Source of the DNA: Candidatus Freyarchaeota archaeon
Lineage (GTDB): Archaea; Asgardarchaeota; Jordiarchaeia; Jordiarchaeales; Jordiarchaeaceae
Reading direction: 5' to 3'
DNA length: 64,000 nt
NCBI GenBank assembly: GCA_030587365.1
Contig: JAUQZE010000004.1
Span: forward strand, 1-64,000
The notes below the pieces were generated by a model. That model did no database searches. It was not told the DNA's origin and worked only from the letters and a program-made list of their open reading frames with translations. Shown here piece by piece: positions 26,434 through 36,271 of this stretch (its first letter is position 1; each line of letters begins with the position of its first letter). The position numbers and the translations under genes are program-made.

Positions 26434-27978
26434 TTATACTTCTTTTTGATACATTTTCCAACTGAGGATTGGTTTTCTTGCTGCCTTGACTTCATCCACC
26501 CTCCCTACCGAGGTATGGTGTGGAGCGTTCAAAACCTTTTCTGGTGAATTGTAGGCCTCATCAGATATTCTCTTAATTATTGATACGAATCTATCAAGAG
26601 TTTCTTTGGTTTCGGTTTCTGTTGGTTCTATCATTAGAGCCTCTTCAACTATCTGTGGAAAATAAACAACTGGGGCGTGTATTCCGAAATCCAGAATTCT
26701 CTTTGCCACATCGAGGGCGGTGACGCCCGTTTCAGCCTTTAGCTGCGCGGCGCTTATCACACACTCATGCTTGCGGGGTTTATCTGAGGCGTAAGGAAGA
26801 CTGAACCCTCGTATTTCTTCAATTTTTTTTGCCAAGTAATTAGCATTAAGAACTGCAACCTCAGCAACCTCATTCAACCCCTCGGCTCCAAGTGAAAGAA
26901 TATAAGAGTAGGCCTTAACAATGACTCCGAAATTCCCGAAGAATCCCTTCACCTTCCCCACCGACTTCGGCCTGTTATGGTCTAGGTAGTATACGCCTCT
27001 CTCCTCATCATACTCGACCGTTGGTACTGGTAGGTACGGGACTAGTTTATCTTTTACTCCCACAGGCCCTGCGCCGGGGCCCCCTCCTCCGTGGGGTGTT
27101 GAAAAGGTTTTGTGAAGGTTGAAGTGAACAATGTCGAATCCCATGTCTCCCGGTCTAACCTTATTAAGAACTCCATTCAGGTTAGCTCCATCATAATACA
27201 GGAGACCGCCAGTATTATGAATAATGTCCGAAATAGTTAGTATATCCTCTTCGAATATGCCTAGTGTGTTTGGGTTGGTAAGTATTAGACCCGCCGTTTG
27301 TTCTCCGGCCGCGCCTCTTAACGCTTCCAGGTCGACACATCCGTCTGTGGATGATGGGATGGTCACAACGTTAAAGCCTGCCATACTCGCGCTTGCGGGG
27401 TTGGTTCCATGGGCTGAATCAGGCACAATTATCTCTCTTCTACTCTCTAATTCTCCTTTCTCCTCATGGTATTTTCTCATAATACAAAGACCAGTAAATT
27501 CTCCATGGGCTCCTGCTGACGGCTGTGGGGTAACTCGTGCCATTCCCGAAATCTCTGCGAGCATTTTTTCCAGACGGTAGAGCAACTCCAAGGCACCCTG
27601 GACTGTGGAAACATCTTGGTATGGGTGAAGTCTTGAAATCTTGTCCATTCTAGCTATCTCTTCGTTTATCTTGGGATTGTATTTCATTGTGCACGAACCT
27701 AAAGGATAAAAGCCCAAGTCGACGGCGTAATTCATCTGGGCGAGATGGAGATAGTGCCTCGTTAGTTGTGGCTCTGATACCTCTGGTAGACCGATAGAGG
27801 TTTTTCTCTTGATTTTTTCGGGTATGGTCTTCAACACGTCTCCAACTTCTCTCGTAACTTTCTCGCATGTTTTTGGTAAGATGTGCCCTACTCTCTCTGG
27901 TACGCTTATTTCAAAGATGAGCGGTTCCAAGACTTTTTCTTTTTCTTTCCAAACAGCCTGATTAAATACCTCAGTCAT
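26434..27978 (-). CDS. gcvPB: Glycine dehydrogenase (decarboxylating) subunit 2
   Basis: This is the C-terminal-half subunit of the split P protein, which decarboxylates glycine with pyridoxal phosphate. The 514-residue protein has the PLP lysine in HFNLHKTFSTPHGGGGPG and the substrate-binding LGSCTMKYNPK. The ATG follows GAGGAGG. It lies 44 bases downstream of gcvPA, on the same strand, and the two form an obligate heterotetramer. A small N-terminal region of about 30 residues is variable. Confidence 0.95.
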   Translation of the reverse strand: MTEVFNQAVWKEKEKVLEPLIFEISVPERVGHILPKTCEKVTREVGDVLKTIPEKIKRKTSIGLPEVSEPQLTRHYLHLAQMNYAVDLGFYPLGSCTMKYNPKINEEIARMDKISRLHPYQDVSTVQGALELLYRLEKMLAEISGMARVTPQPSAGAHGEFTGLCIMRKYHEEKGELESRREIIVPDSAHGTNPASASMAGFNVVTIPSSTDGCVDLEALRGAAGEQTAGLILTNPNTLGIFEEDILTISDIIHNTGGLLYYDGANLNGVLNKVRPGDMGFDIVHFNLHKTFSTPHGGGGPGAGPVGVKDKLVPYLPVPTVEYDEERGVYYLDHNRPKSVGKVKGFFGNFGVIVKAYSYILSLGAEGLNEVAEVAVLNANYLAKKIEEIRGFSLPYASDKPRKHECVISAAQLKAETGVTALDVAKRILDFGIHAPVVYFPQIVEEALMIEPTETETKETLDRFVSIIKRISDEAYNSPEKVLNAPHHTSVGRVDEVKAARKPILSWKMYQKEV

Positions 27979-28022
27979 TTCTCAGCCTCCTCTAACTGTA
28001 CGTAGTCGTTAATTTTAGCTCC

Positions 28023-29402
28023 CTAGCCGGAGTTGCAAGAGATATCTGTTAACGCTTCAACTAATTTGTCCATGTCTTCAACGGTATGAATCTCTGTTAC
28101 GCAATATAGACTGGTTTCACCTAACTCCGGAAACTCGCTTTTAATAATTTTACCTCCGTGAACTCCCCTATCCAACAGCTTTTTATGAACCTCTTCTACA
28201 GATTTCTGGGAATTAACTGTAAATTCCTTAAAATGAGTCGACTCAAACAGGGGTGCTATAAATCCCTCTATTTCGTTTATCCTCCGCATCACGTACTTCG
28301 CGTTGGCCATACAAGTTTCCCCAAGTTGAGCCAATTCACTCGGTCCCACACAGGCGAGATATATTGCTACCTGAACCGCGCAGAGTGCCTCATTAGAGCA
28401 GATGTTACTCGTAGCTTTTTCCCTACGAATGTGCTGCTCTCTGGTTTGCAGTGTTATCGTATAACAACGATTTCCCTGGGCATCTTCGGTCATGCCGATA
28501 AGCCTCCCAGGCATATTCCTCATTAACGTCTTATCCTCTCGGCAGGCGAATAAGCCAATCAGGGGTCCCCCAAAGCATGGATCAATACCAAGCGGTTGTC
28601 CCTCACCTATCACAATGTCTGCTCCGTACTGTCCGGGTGATGCTAGAACACCCAGAGAGGTTGGATCGACCCCCACCACGAACAGTGCTTCGTTTTCATG
28701 GGCGATTCTCCCTATTTCGGCAACTTCAAACTCCATAACTCCGAGATAGTTGGGGTTCTCAACATATATTCCCGCAGTTTTTTTAGAAACCATACTCTCC
28801 AAGGCGTTAATATCAATAATCCCAGTTTCCCTAACATAGGGGACCTCTCTAACATTCATTATGTTATGGGTGTATGTTTCGAGGGCGGCTCTTCTTTCGG
28901 GATGGATTATTCTCGGAACTAGAAACTCTTCCCTCTTTGTCACTCTCCCCGCCATTAGTGCAGCTTCACCAAGTGCAGACGCCCAATCATACATTGAAGC
29001 ATTAGCTATGTCCATACCCGTTATTTCACATATCATGCTCTGATACTCAAATAGTGCCTGAAGAATTCCCTGAGACACCTCCGACTGATAAGGGGTGTAA
29101 GAAGTTTGAAACTCGGGAAGAAAAGTAAGCGACTTCACAACCGCTGGCACGTAATGGAGCCACACACCCGAACCCAAAAAAACTGGAATGTCCTTATGAG
29201 TAACATTCCTATTCATTAATTTTTCAACAGTTCGATTCAAATCAACTTCTACTTGTGATTCAGGGAGATTGAGTCTCTTATTCAACCTTGTTTTTCGCGG
29301 AATATCCTTGTATAACTCCTCTACACTTTCGATTCCAAGCTCCTCTAACATAGCCTTTTTGTCATCTTCGGTTGCTGGTATGTACTGGTGTTTAAATACC
29401 AT
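28023..29402 (-). CDS. gcvPA: Glycine dehydrogenase (decarboxylating) subunit 1
   Basis: This is the N-terminal-half partner of gcvPB, 459 residues, with FLGSGVWLHYVPAVVKSL, TSYTPYQSEVSQGILQALFE and GEGQPLGIDPCFGGPLIGLF, all hallmark blocks of the family. It lacks the PLP lysine, as expected for this subunit. GAGGTGAAG precedes the ATG. First gene of the gcvPA-gcvPB operon; its promoter is in the 280-base spacer to the divergent CBS gene. Confidence 0.95.
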   Translation of the reverse strand: MVFKHQYIPATEDDKKAMLEELGIESVEELYKDIPRKTRLNKRLNLPESQVEVDLNRTVEKLMNRNVTHKDIPVFLGSGVWLHYVPAVVKSLTFLPEFQTSYTPYQSEVSQGILQALFEYQSMICEITGMDIANASMYDWASALGEAALMAGRVTKREEFLVPRIIHPERRAALETYTHNIMNVREVPYVRETGIIDINALESMVSKKTAGIYVENPNYLGVMEFEVAEIGRIAHENEALFVVGVDPTSLGVLASPGQYGADIVIGEGQPLGIDPCFGGPLIGLFACREDKTLMRNMPGRLIGMTEDAQGNRCYTITLQTREQHIRREKATSNICSNEALCAVQVAIYLACVGPSELAQLGETCMANAKYVMRRINEIEGFIAPLFESTHFKEFTVNSQKSVEEVHKKLLDRGVHGGKIIKSEFPELGETSLYCVTEIHTVEDMDKLVEALTDISCNSG

Positions 29403-29680
29403 TACTTCACCTCTAAAACCCGGTTTTAATTAATTTTACAAGCTTAAACTGATTTTAACTCTATCTACAAGTCTTCGTCCTAAAGACGGTATACGAATTG
29501 ATAAACATTTATCTTCTCATTGTTTACAAAACCCGTGCGAATATGTTTTCGAACTACATAGCTGAAAAGAATGGAAAGCATGTAAACGCATCCGTAAGAT
29601 AAAATTTGGAAAAAGAAAAGGATAAAAGTACAATTTATAGCTGTATTCATAGGATTCATTAAGGTTCTGGTGGTCTTAGG

Positions 29681-30148
29681 TTGTCGACTGATGATAAGGA
29701 GAAGTTTTCAATAGTCAATGCTATGAGCCGCGAAGTGGTAACCTGCCACATTTCCGACCCCCTTCCCAAAGTAGCGCAGCTGATGGTGGATAATTGGATT
29801 AGCTCGGTATTTGTAAGAGATGACAATGATAGGGTTGTTGGAATAATAACTGATGGCATTATTTTCCGACTGGTAGCTAAAGAGAAGGATCCAAGGCTTT
29901 ACAAAGCAGGAGACGTAATGGTCAGGGACATTATAACAGTGGGTCCCAACGCTTCGATCGATGAATTAAAAAGTCTATTTGATAAAACCAAGGTGAAGCG
30001 GGTCGGAGTGGTTAACAATAAAGGCAAAATCATAGGGGTTATCAGTAAAAGATGGGTCAACAGATTCAAGAAATACACAAGATACTACGAAATCGAGTTA
30101 CAACCAAAAGAATCAACGGAAAAACCAGTCAAAAAACAAATGACCTAA
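29681..30148 (+). CDS. CBS-domain pair protein
   Basis: The 155-residue protein consists of two CBS motifs: AMSREVVTCHISDPLPKVAQ ... DDNDRVVGIITDGIIF, and DVMVRDIITVGPNASIDELK ... NNKGKIIGVISKRWVN. CBS pairs sense adenine nucleotides or related ligands and regulate a partner. There is no fused output domain, so the partner must be separate. The start is TTG. It is the first gene of the plus-strand island that holds the GTPase and V4R genes, 106 bases before the longin-like gene. Confidence 0.88.
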   Translation: MSTDDKEKFSIVNAMSREVVTCHISDPLPKVAQLMVDNWISSVFVRDDNDRVVGIITDGIIFRLVAKEKDPRLYKAGDVMVRDIITVGPNASIDELKSLFDKTKVKRVGVVNNKGKIIGVISKRWVNRFKKYTRYYEIELQPKESTEKPVKKQMT

Positions 30149-30254
30149 AATGATAATCAAGACCTCCCTTCTTGAAAATCGAGAAAGATGCTAAGCGGAT
30201 AATACAAAAAATGAATCCACTATTATTATTTTACTTGTCTCTGGTGCATTAAAA

Positions 30255-31304
30255 ATGTCTAAAAATCTGGATAGTAACGAAACCAATGGCCTCGGACTTG
30301 AAAAAAAGAAGGAAGAACAACATACCAATATGTTCGAGGGTTTGATAGGAATTTACCTATGTTACTTTCATGAGGCCAGAGGACACCTCGCATTGTTTAC
30401 ATGCCCAGAGAACCTGAAGAATGATGTGGAAACACTTAGGGTAATTCAAAAACATCCTGTATGGTGGCTTGGCGCCGAAGATTTCAAAGAAGAAGGACTG
30501 AATCGAGTAGATCTAGAATTTGGGGGAAAGGTGTACGCTGCCACAAAGTTCAAGGCTAAATCGGCTAGAGAAAAACAAAGAGCGGGCATGTCCCCAGAAA
30601 CAGAAGAGGTCTTCGTTCTCATAGTTAGCGTACCTGTCGGTATAGCCAAACCATTAGGAGATATGCTACTCAGCGTTTTGCTCCAAAAAATCAAGAAGAG
30701 TGTGCAGGACAAACTCTATGTCCTCATAGAGAAAGACCTAGCCTGCTGCAAACCCATAAAAAACGATGAAGATCACAAAATTATCAAAGACGGGGAGGAA
30801 GTAGAAAACACTCTCTCAAAAATATGTGAAATTTCCACACCGATAGTATCCGCTGAATTAATGGATGCTCTACAGAGTGACGTGGAGAAACAGAGAAACC
30901 TAGTATACTTCCTTCTCAGCAGTATGTACGGCGTCACCGGTCCACAGGCAAGGGCTGTTCCCTTATCCGGAAAGAGCGCTATAGAGACGAGAGCAATTGA
31001 ACACATCCCTGAAAGCCCCGTGGAACTGGTAGGTGTAGAATTTACCGACAGTAAGAAAAAACTGAAAATAACCGTCAAAAACAAATCCGAAAAAAGCCTA
31101 GATAACATAAAAATATCCATCGCACACATCGAAGAATTTTTCGAAACATACTCCTGGGACACAATGGTTGAAATCTGGTTCCCCTACGAAGAACTAGTAT
31201 TCCAGTACCCCCGAGTCGACAACGACGGCGAATACATCCTAAAAATCGAAGACAGAACCGAAAAACTACTAGTAAAAAGAATCTCAATAAAAGAAATGCA
31301 GTGA
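30255..31304 (+). CDS. Longin-like protein with C-terminal arrestin-like beta domain
   Basis: The 349-residue protein begins with a charged linker. A region starting GLIGIYLCYFHEARGHLALF and reaching KKSVQDKLYVLIEKDLACC (about residue 160) has the strand-helix order of longin-like modules seen in Asgard proteins. The last 95 residues (255-349) are a separate beta domain containing HIEEFFETYSWDTMVEIWF and EELVFQYPRVDNDGEYIL. That domain is clearly homologous to the C-terminus of the FrhB-like protein encoded 2.5 kb downstream. No signal peptide or transmembrane segment. Function unknown; probably part of a GTPase-linked complex together with its neighbours. Confidence 0.65.
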   Translation: MSKNLDSNETNGLGLEKKKEEQHTNMFEGLIGIYLCYFHEARGHLALFTCPENLKNDVETLRVIQKHPVWWLGAEDFKEEGLNRVDLEFGGKVYAATKFKAKSAREKQRAGMSPETEEVFVLIVSVPVGIAKPLGDMLLSVLLQKIKKSVQDKLYVLIEKDLACCKPIKNDEDHKIIKDGEEVENTLSKICEISTPIVSAELMDALQSDVEKQRNLVYFLLSSMYGVTGPQARAVPLSGKSAIETRAIEHIPESPVELVGVEFTDSKKKLKITVKNKSEKSLDNIKISIAHIEEFFETYSWDTMVEIWFPYEELVFQYPRVDNDGEYILKIEDRTEKLLVKRISIKEMQ

Positions 31305-31425
31305 AAACCAAATAATCAAAAAACCAAAAACACAATATCCTCTCAAAACTTTGAAAGATCCTTCAAATGATTATAACAAAAAATTAAATTAACTGTAATG
31401 CATCACTAATTTTAGAGAGAACAGA

Positions 31426-33456
31426 GTGATCGGCTTGAAAACTTCGCTCATAAAAATCGCTTTACTAATAGTTCTAATAACCATAGCAGTCCCCCTCCTA
31501 TTTCTCCCTACCCCTAATTCTTGGGTGCCAATGTTCATTTCACAGAACCAACAAGCAATACAAATACAAAACATCCCCACACCAATAATTCTGAAAACAA
31601 ACACCACACAATACGTAATAATAACAACGCCAGACTGGGCAAACAACACCAATCTAACACAATTCGCAGAATGGAAAACACAAAAAGGAATACCCACAAC
31701 CATATTCAACACAACCTACATCTACGACAACTACCCCGGAAATGACAACCAAACAAAAATACGTAACTTTCTGAAAGACGCGTATGACAAATGGAATATT
31801 CATTGGGTTCTATTGGCGGGAGACACAAGTGAAATCCCCATAAGATATTTTTGGATAGAAGCTGATCCATTGGATCCCATAGCTCCCAGCGATTATTATT
31901 ATGCGGCTTTGAATGGGAGCTTTGATAATAATGGAAATGGGAAATATGGAGAGTTTGGAGAAATAGATTGGATTCCTGAACTATACGTTGGAAGATTGCC
32001 CGCCTCAAACCCGACCGAACTTGGAGACATGATAAACAAGACACTCACCTACGAAAGAGATATAGAAAATATAATAGGGAACTGGATGCAAAGAGCAGTT
32101 TTCGCAGGAGGCGAAATACTCCAAGGTAGTGATGTTCAGGGGTGGAGAATCAAAAATTATATCAGTGATTATGTTATCCCTCCAGAACTAAATATGACTT
32201 TTACTAAACTATTTTGGGACAATGTTAGAAATTATAATAATCTAACTCTGGCTAACTTTACTAATGCCATAAATTATGGGAGTGCAATAGTTAATTTGTG
32301 CTCTCACGGTTCCCCAACATCAGTTTCAACATATCTAGGCGGCGTTAGTTATTATACTTCTACGGATGCTGCGAGTTCTAGTAATGATTATGAATTGCCT
32401 ATAGTTTTTGCTTCAGCTTGTTCAACAGCACATCTGGATTATGCGGTAGATAGTATAGGAGAAGCCATGTTAAAAAATCCAATTGGCGGTGCGATATCGT
32501 ATATTGGGGCTACTAGAACAAGCTTTGGCGGGGATAACATTAATGACATGTCTGATTCCCTTTTAGACGCCTTGTTCTTTGAAACACTTCTCAAAACTAG
32601 CGATGGTTTATTTTCTCAGCGCCCAGGGTATGCATTATATCAGAGTAAATATCAATACTATCAAGATGTTGGTTTACTAAATCTGGCTCAAAACCCTGAG
32701 TATCGACAAGAATTCTTAGAATACATTCTCCTAGGAGACCCAGAACTTCCAATCTGGACTAGTACACCGAAAAATATGAGTATTATTTTACCCGAATCCA
32801 CAATTCCTGGAAAGTTGATGCAGATCAGCGTTCAGAGTGATGAAGGAGTTCCAGTGGATAATGCCTTAGTTTGCATCCAGGGAACGAATTACTACCACAC
32901 TTATCTCACCGACTCGGCGGGCAGGATAAGAATCCCCGCACCCCAGACCGGAAATTATAGTATCATAGTGACCAAGCCCAACTTTCTGTACAATACAACC
33001 GTTCTAGCGGTGGGCCCGACAACAGACCAACCCACAACCTTTGTTATAGATGCCCCCAGTAAAATTAACCCCGGAGACCAGTTTACAGTCAAGGTAACTT
33101 GCAGCGACCCTCAGGGGGTAATTAGATTAGAACTCGTCGTGACTGATTTTCATAAAGTAATCGTCGACTCGGTGCCAATGCTTAATAACACTTACAGCTT
33201 CGATATAGGTTCCTCCTATTTCGACAATCACAGCATGGTATTTTATGCCAGAGCAACAGATTCGCAGGGCTATCAAACCTTCTCAGACGCCCAAAGCGTA
33301 ATCGTTCAAACACCAGCCGTAACCCCCATAATCCTGGCGGTGACAATGATCCCTACAGAGAACTCCCTCTTTTCTCCGAGAACTATGCTTTTATTAATTC
33401 CTTTCCTCATCTGCGCGGCGGTGGCTGTTTTCGCTTGGCCGTCCAAAGAAGAGTAG
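31426..33456 (+). CDS. Gingipain-like (C25) cysteine protease, secreted and membrane-anchored
   Basis: The 676-residue protein has an N-terminal hydrophobic segment (about 5-27), a C25-like catalytic domain, Ig-like beta domains (about 450-640) and a C-terminal transmembrane helix (about 650-668) with a short KEE tail. Catalytic residues are visible: His in NLCSHGSPTS (about 293) and Cys in ASACSTAH (about 332). WVLLAGDTSEIPIRY and ELYVGRLPASNP are typical of the gingipain fold. Many N-glycosylation sequons (NNT, NLT, NMT) fit an outside location. GTG start. The first 350 bases are A/C-rich to an extreme degree, then the composition changes abruptly near 31780. Confidence 0.8.
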   Translation: MIGLKTSLIKIALLIVLITIAVPLLFLPTPNSWVPMFISQNQQAIQIQNIPTPIILKTNTTQYVIITTPDWANNTNLTQFAEWKTQKGIPTTIFNTTYIYDNYPGNDNQTKIRNFLKDAYDKWNIHWVLLAGDTSEIPIRYFWIEADPLDPIAPSDYYYAALNGSFDNNGNGKYGEFGEIDWIPELYVGRLPASNPTELGDMINKTLTYERDIENIIGNWMQRAVFAGGEILQGSDVQGWRIKNYISDYVIPPELNMTFTKLFWDNVRNYNNLTLANFTNAINYGSAIVNLCSHGSPTSVSTYLGGVSYYTSTDAASSSNDYELPIVFASACSTAHLDYAVDSIGEAMLKNPIGGAISYIGATRTSFGGDNINDMSDSLLDALFFETLLKTSDGLFSQRPGYALYQSKYQYYQDVGLLNLAQNPEYRQEFLEYILLGDPELPIWTSTPKNMSIILPESTIPGKLMQISVQSDEGVPVDNALVCIQGTNYYHTYLTDSAGRIRIPAPQTGNYSIIVTKPNFLYNTTVLAVGPTTDQPTTFVIDAPSKINPGDQFTVKVTCSDPQGVIRLELVVTDFHKVIVDSVPMLNNTYSFDIGSSYFDNHSMVFYARATDSQGYQTFSDAQSVIVQTPAVTPIILAVTMIPTENSLFSPRTMLLLIPFLICAAVAVFAWPSKEE

Positions 33457-33766
33457 CTTCTAACATTCATCTAAAAAGGAAAAATTACCCCGAATTTAGA
33501 CGATTTCCGTCGTATACAAACCACTTTTTTCAACTTTTTGCATAATCGAAAAGGTATTAAGTACGAAAAAAATAAGTGGTACTGAAGTTAACAGGGTTTT
33601 ACAGCGTAAATCGGGGTCTTCTAAAAAATTTATATACTTGATAATAATAATTTCCATCTTATATTTGAGAATTAGTTTAAATATAATCATGCCTCGATGG
33701 ATTATTGTTAGGCGAATAAATCTGCGCTCGAAAAACCGTAGAAAACGAGTTGAAGGAGAGACAAAA
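33457..33766. other. Intergenic region upstream of the FrhB-like gene
   Basis: About 310 bases, AT-rich. AATTTATATACTT near 33628 and GTTTAAATATAATC near 33675 are TATA candidates, and GGAGAG at 33755-33760 is the ribosome binding site of the next gene. The frame of that gene is open upstream to 33638, but this part is not coding-like and has the promoter inside it. Confidence 0.5.
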
Positions 33767-35269
33767 ATGTTAAACGAGGAGGAAAAAGGCTACGTAAGTT
33801 ATACATTTCCTGAAAGGCTTTTAAAAGTAAAAAAGCTTGAAAACTTCGGGCGTTTAAACCAGGAAGTAGTTAGAAGCGGAGTTTGTACTGCTTGTTGCAC
33901 TTGCGTTTCAATCTGTCCCGAAAAAGCCCTTGTAATGGAGGATGAGATGCCGAAGCTAGTCGGGAAATGTACCGCATGTGGAATATGTTATCGCGCGTGT
34001 CCAAGAACTATAACCTCGATAAAATCCTTGATTGGAGACTATGTTGCGGCTTTTATTGGTAAGTCTGCATTAGATAAAGTTAAGGGTCAAGACGGTGGAG
34101 TTGTAACTTCTCTTTTACTGTATGCTATGGATAATGGCTTAATAGATGCAGCAATAGTGACGCAAAAAAGTGAGAAGGAACCGTGGAAGCCTGTCGCGAA
34201 GATAGTTACTAGCTCTGAGGAGCTTCTGAAATCTTCGGGCAGTGTGTACTCTCACAGTCAAACCGTTGAAGCCCTAGTGGAGGCGATAGATAAGGGGTAT
34301 CGTTCCATAGCTTTTGTTGGTACTCCCTGCAATATAGAAGCTGTCGCCAAGATGCAGACACAACCCTTTGGTATACTCCACTTATTTATGAAGGCGAAGA
34401 TACTCAAAGTCGGATTGTTTTGTATGGACTCCTTCTCTCATGAGGGGCTTAAAGAATTCTTTGAGGAAGAACAAGGAATACCTCTAAGCTCTATCCGTAA
34501 AATGGGTATCGCAGCTGGAAAATTTAATATAATCTATGATAATGATAAGACCAATTCTTGGCCTGTCAAAGAACTGGACAGGTATCGTTCAACTAGTTGT
34601 CACTACTGTAGGGATCTTACCTCAGAACAGGCGGACATATCCGTTGGTAGCGTAGGTTCTCCTGAGGGATACTCAACAATACTAGTTCGGACGGGTGTAG
34701 CTAATGAACTTCTGGAGGATGCTATGGAAAACGGCTACTTGACTTTACAACCTTTAGACCGGGAAGGTCTTCAAAAAGTTTTGAACCTTGCAAGGTTAAA
34801 GAAGGTGCAAATGTATACAGAGAAACGGCGTCACACATACGTTCTGAAGTATGTTCCAACAACTGCGGGGATTCCAGAACCTGCGGAGCGGAAAGGAGCC
34901 ATACCTTTAGCTGAAGAGAAGACTAAAGCAAAGGAAGGCGTAATTGAACGCGCTCTTCAAAAGCAGCTAAAGGTTTCAGAGGCTCAGTTCGTCGATGGCA
35001 ATACAATGCTTCAATTAACTTTATCAAATAATTCGGGGAAACCCATAAACGATGTGAAAGTGAGGATTGCCAACTTGGAAGATTTATTCGAGACTAACGC
35101 TTGGGAAACGAGTATTGAAACATGGTATCCCTTTGAAGAGCTTGAATTCGCCTATCCTAGGGCTAAGGATGATAAAGAATACCTGTTAACTATTTCCGAC
35201 AGGCAGGGCACTATTCTATCGCAAAAGTTTAGTGTTAAGGAAATTGAGGGCAAAAAATCGGAGGAATAA
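33767..35269 (+). CDS. FrhB/FdhB-like F420 oxidoreductase with C-terminal arrestin-like beta domain
   Basis: Residues about 25-390 are a coenzyme F420-dependent oxidoreductase beta subunit. They include two ferredoxin clusters (CTACCTCVSICPEKA and CTACGICYRACPR), QDGGVVTSLLLYA, VGTPCNIEAV, FCMDSFSHEG and the late block CHYCRDLTSEQADISVGSVG. Such proteins carry FAD and pass electrons between F420 and Fe-S partners. The last 100 residues (about 400-500) are a beta domain with NLEDLFETNAWETSIETWY, homologous to the end of the longin-like protein; I know no FrhB with this addition. I chose the ATG at 33767 after GGAGAG; the longer frame includes promoter sequence. The Rag-like GTPase gene follows 46 bases later. 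Confidence 0.85.
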   Translation: MLNEEEKGYVSYTFPERLLKVKKLENFGRLNQEVVRSGVCTACCTCVSICPEKALVMEDEMPKLVGKCTACGICYRACPRTITSIKSLIGDYVAAFIGKSALDKVKGQDGGVVTSLLLYAMDNGLIDAAIVTQKSEKEPWKPVAKIVTSSEELLKSSGSVYSHSQTVEALVEAIDKGYRSIAFVGTPCNIEAVAKMQTQPFGILHLFMKAKILKVGLFCMDSFSHEGLKEFFEEEQGIPLSSIRKMGIAAGKFNIIYDNDKTNSWPVKELDRYRSTSCHYCRDLTSEQADISVGSVGSPEGYSTILVRTGVANELLEDAMENGYLTLQPLDREGLQKVLNLARLKKVQMYTEKRRHTYVLKYVPTTAGIPEPAERKGAIPLAEEKTKAKEGVIERALQKQLKVSEAQFVDGNTMLQLTLSNNSGKPINDVKVRIANLEDLFETNAWETSIETWYPFEELEFAYPRAKDDKEYLLTISDRQGTILSQKFSVKEIEGKKSEE

Positions 35270-35315
35270 ACGTTAAATATGAATTTGATTCTAGTTTTGT
35301 GAGGAGGTAAAGACT

Positions 35316-36230
35316 ATGAAAATTTCGCTGGTAGGCTTGAGTGGTAGTGGAAAAACATCTGTATACCTGACTACATTCGCGGGCAAGAAACCGGAACAAA
35401 CCAAGGGTGCGGCTCCGACTATCATGTATGAGATAAGGAGACATCCTTTCCTTGGCTTGGAGGTTTCGATATTTGATTTTGGAGGTCAGGAACAGTACCG
35501 GGAATCCTATATGAGTGATCCCAAGGTATTTTCTGGAACAGATGTACTAATTCCCGTTATAGATCTTCACGAGCCTGAAAAATTCGAGGAGGCAAAAAAG
35601 TACTTCACCGACGTAATGAATCTGTTTAAGAAGCATAATATTAAACCTGCAGTGCACATTTTCTTCCACAAATATGATCTGGAAGACTACGTGAAGGAAC
35701 TTCTGGATACTAATTTGGAGAAGGCTAAGGGTGCATTCTTGGATCTGTTCTCTAAATGGAATCCTGTTTATCATGTTACCTCCATTTATGAGCAGGAAAG
35801 ACTCGCCGAAATATTTCGAGACATATTAGTCGCGAGTTACAAGTCTCTTGAAAAACATGTTGAGACTGCTCAGAAACAGCTGAGTGAAATTCCTGCCAGA
35901 ATTATTATTAGCGACACCGCTGGTAACGTGATTGTGCACAACGTTCAGGGAGTTAGCACAGGATTACAGCTGAGAGGCGACTTGAGAGATTTCATAAGTG
36001 CGTGTAACAATTTGAGGGAAAACCTCTTTATGTCCGAATCCGCGGAATTTACTGGACGGGGACTAGAAGGAGACAAAGAGATTACCTTACACGTATTCAA
36101 ATTCATAATAGCAGTATTGATAATGAAAACCCAAGAGCTAGACAAGAGCGCGCAGGAAAAAATAGAATCACTGCTCTCTGACATGTCAATGTTTGCCGAC
36201 CTTGTAGTTAGAGCCCATGCCGAGAGTTAA
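35316..36230 (+). CDS. Rag/Gtr-like small GTPase with C-terminal roadblock/longin-like domain
   Basis: The 304-residue protein has G1 GLSGSGKT (7-14), G2 Thr near 35, G3 DFGGQEQ (54-60), G4 HKYD (118-121; canonical N/TKxD) and a C-terminal domain (about 185-304) starting ARIIISDTAGNVIVHN. Eukaryotic RagA/Gtr1 GTPases share exactly this order: a GTPase with the GGQ G3 box followed by a roadblock fold used to dimerise and to bind Ragulator. No lipid-modification motif is visible. GGAGG with ideal spacing precedes the ATG. It sits between the FrhB-like gene (46 bases) and the arrestin-like gene (41 bases), so the three are an operon. Confidence 0.82.
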   Translation: MKISLVGLSGSGKTSVYLTTFAGKKPEQTKGAAPTIMYEIRRHPFLGLEVSIFDFGGQEQYRESYMSDPKVFSGTDVLIPVIDLHEPEKFEEAKKYFTDVMNLFKKHNIKPAVHIFFHKYDLEDYVKELLDTNLEKAKGAFLDLFSKWNPVYHVTSIYEQERLAEIFRDILVASYKSLEKHVETAQKQLSEIPARIIISDTAGNVIVHNVQGVSTGLQLRGDLRDFISACNNLRENLFMSESAEFTGRGLEGDKEITLHVFKFIIAVLIMKTQELDKSAQEKIESLLSDMSMFADLVVRAHAES

Positions 36231-36271
36231 TAAAAAATTAATTAATAATCCAATACTTTAAGGTAGTTACA

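Noticed and set aside
33638..33766. 43-residue hydrophobic N-terminal extension of the FrhB-like protein
   Set aside because: The region contains TATA-like promoter words and lacks a ribosome binding site, while GGAGAG precedes the ATG at 33767.
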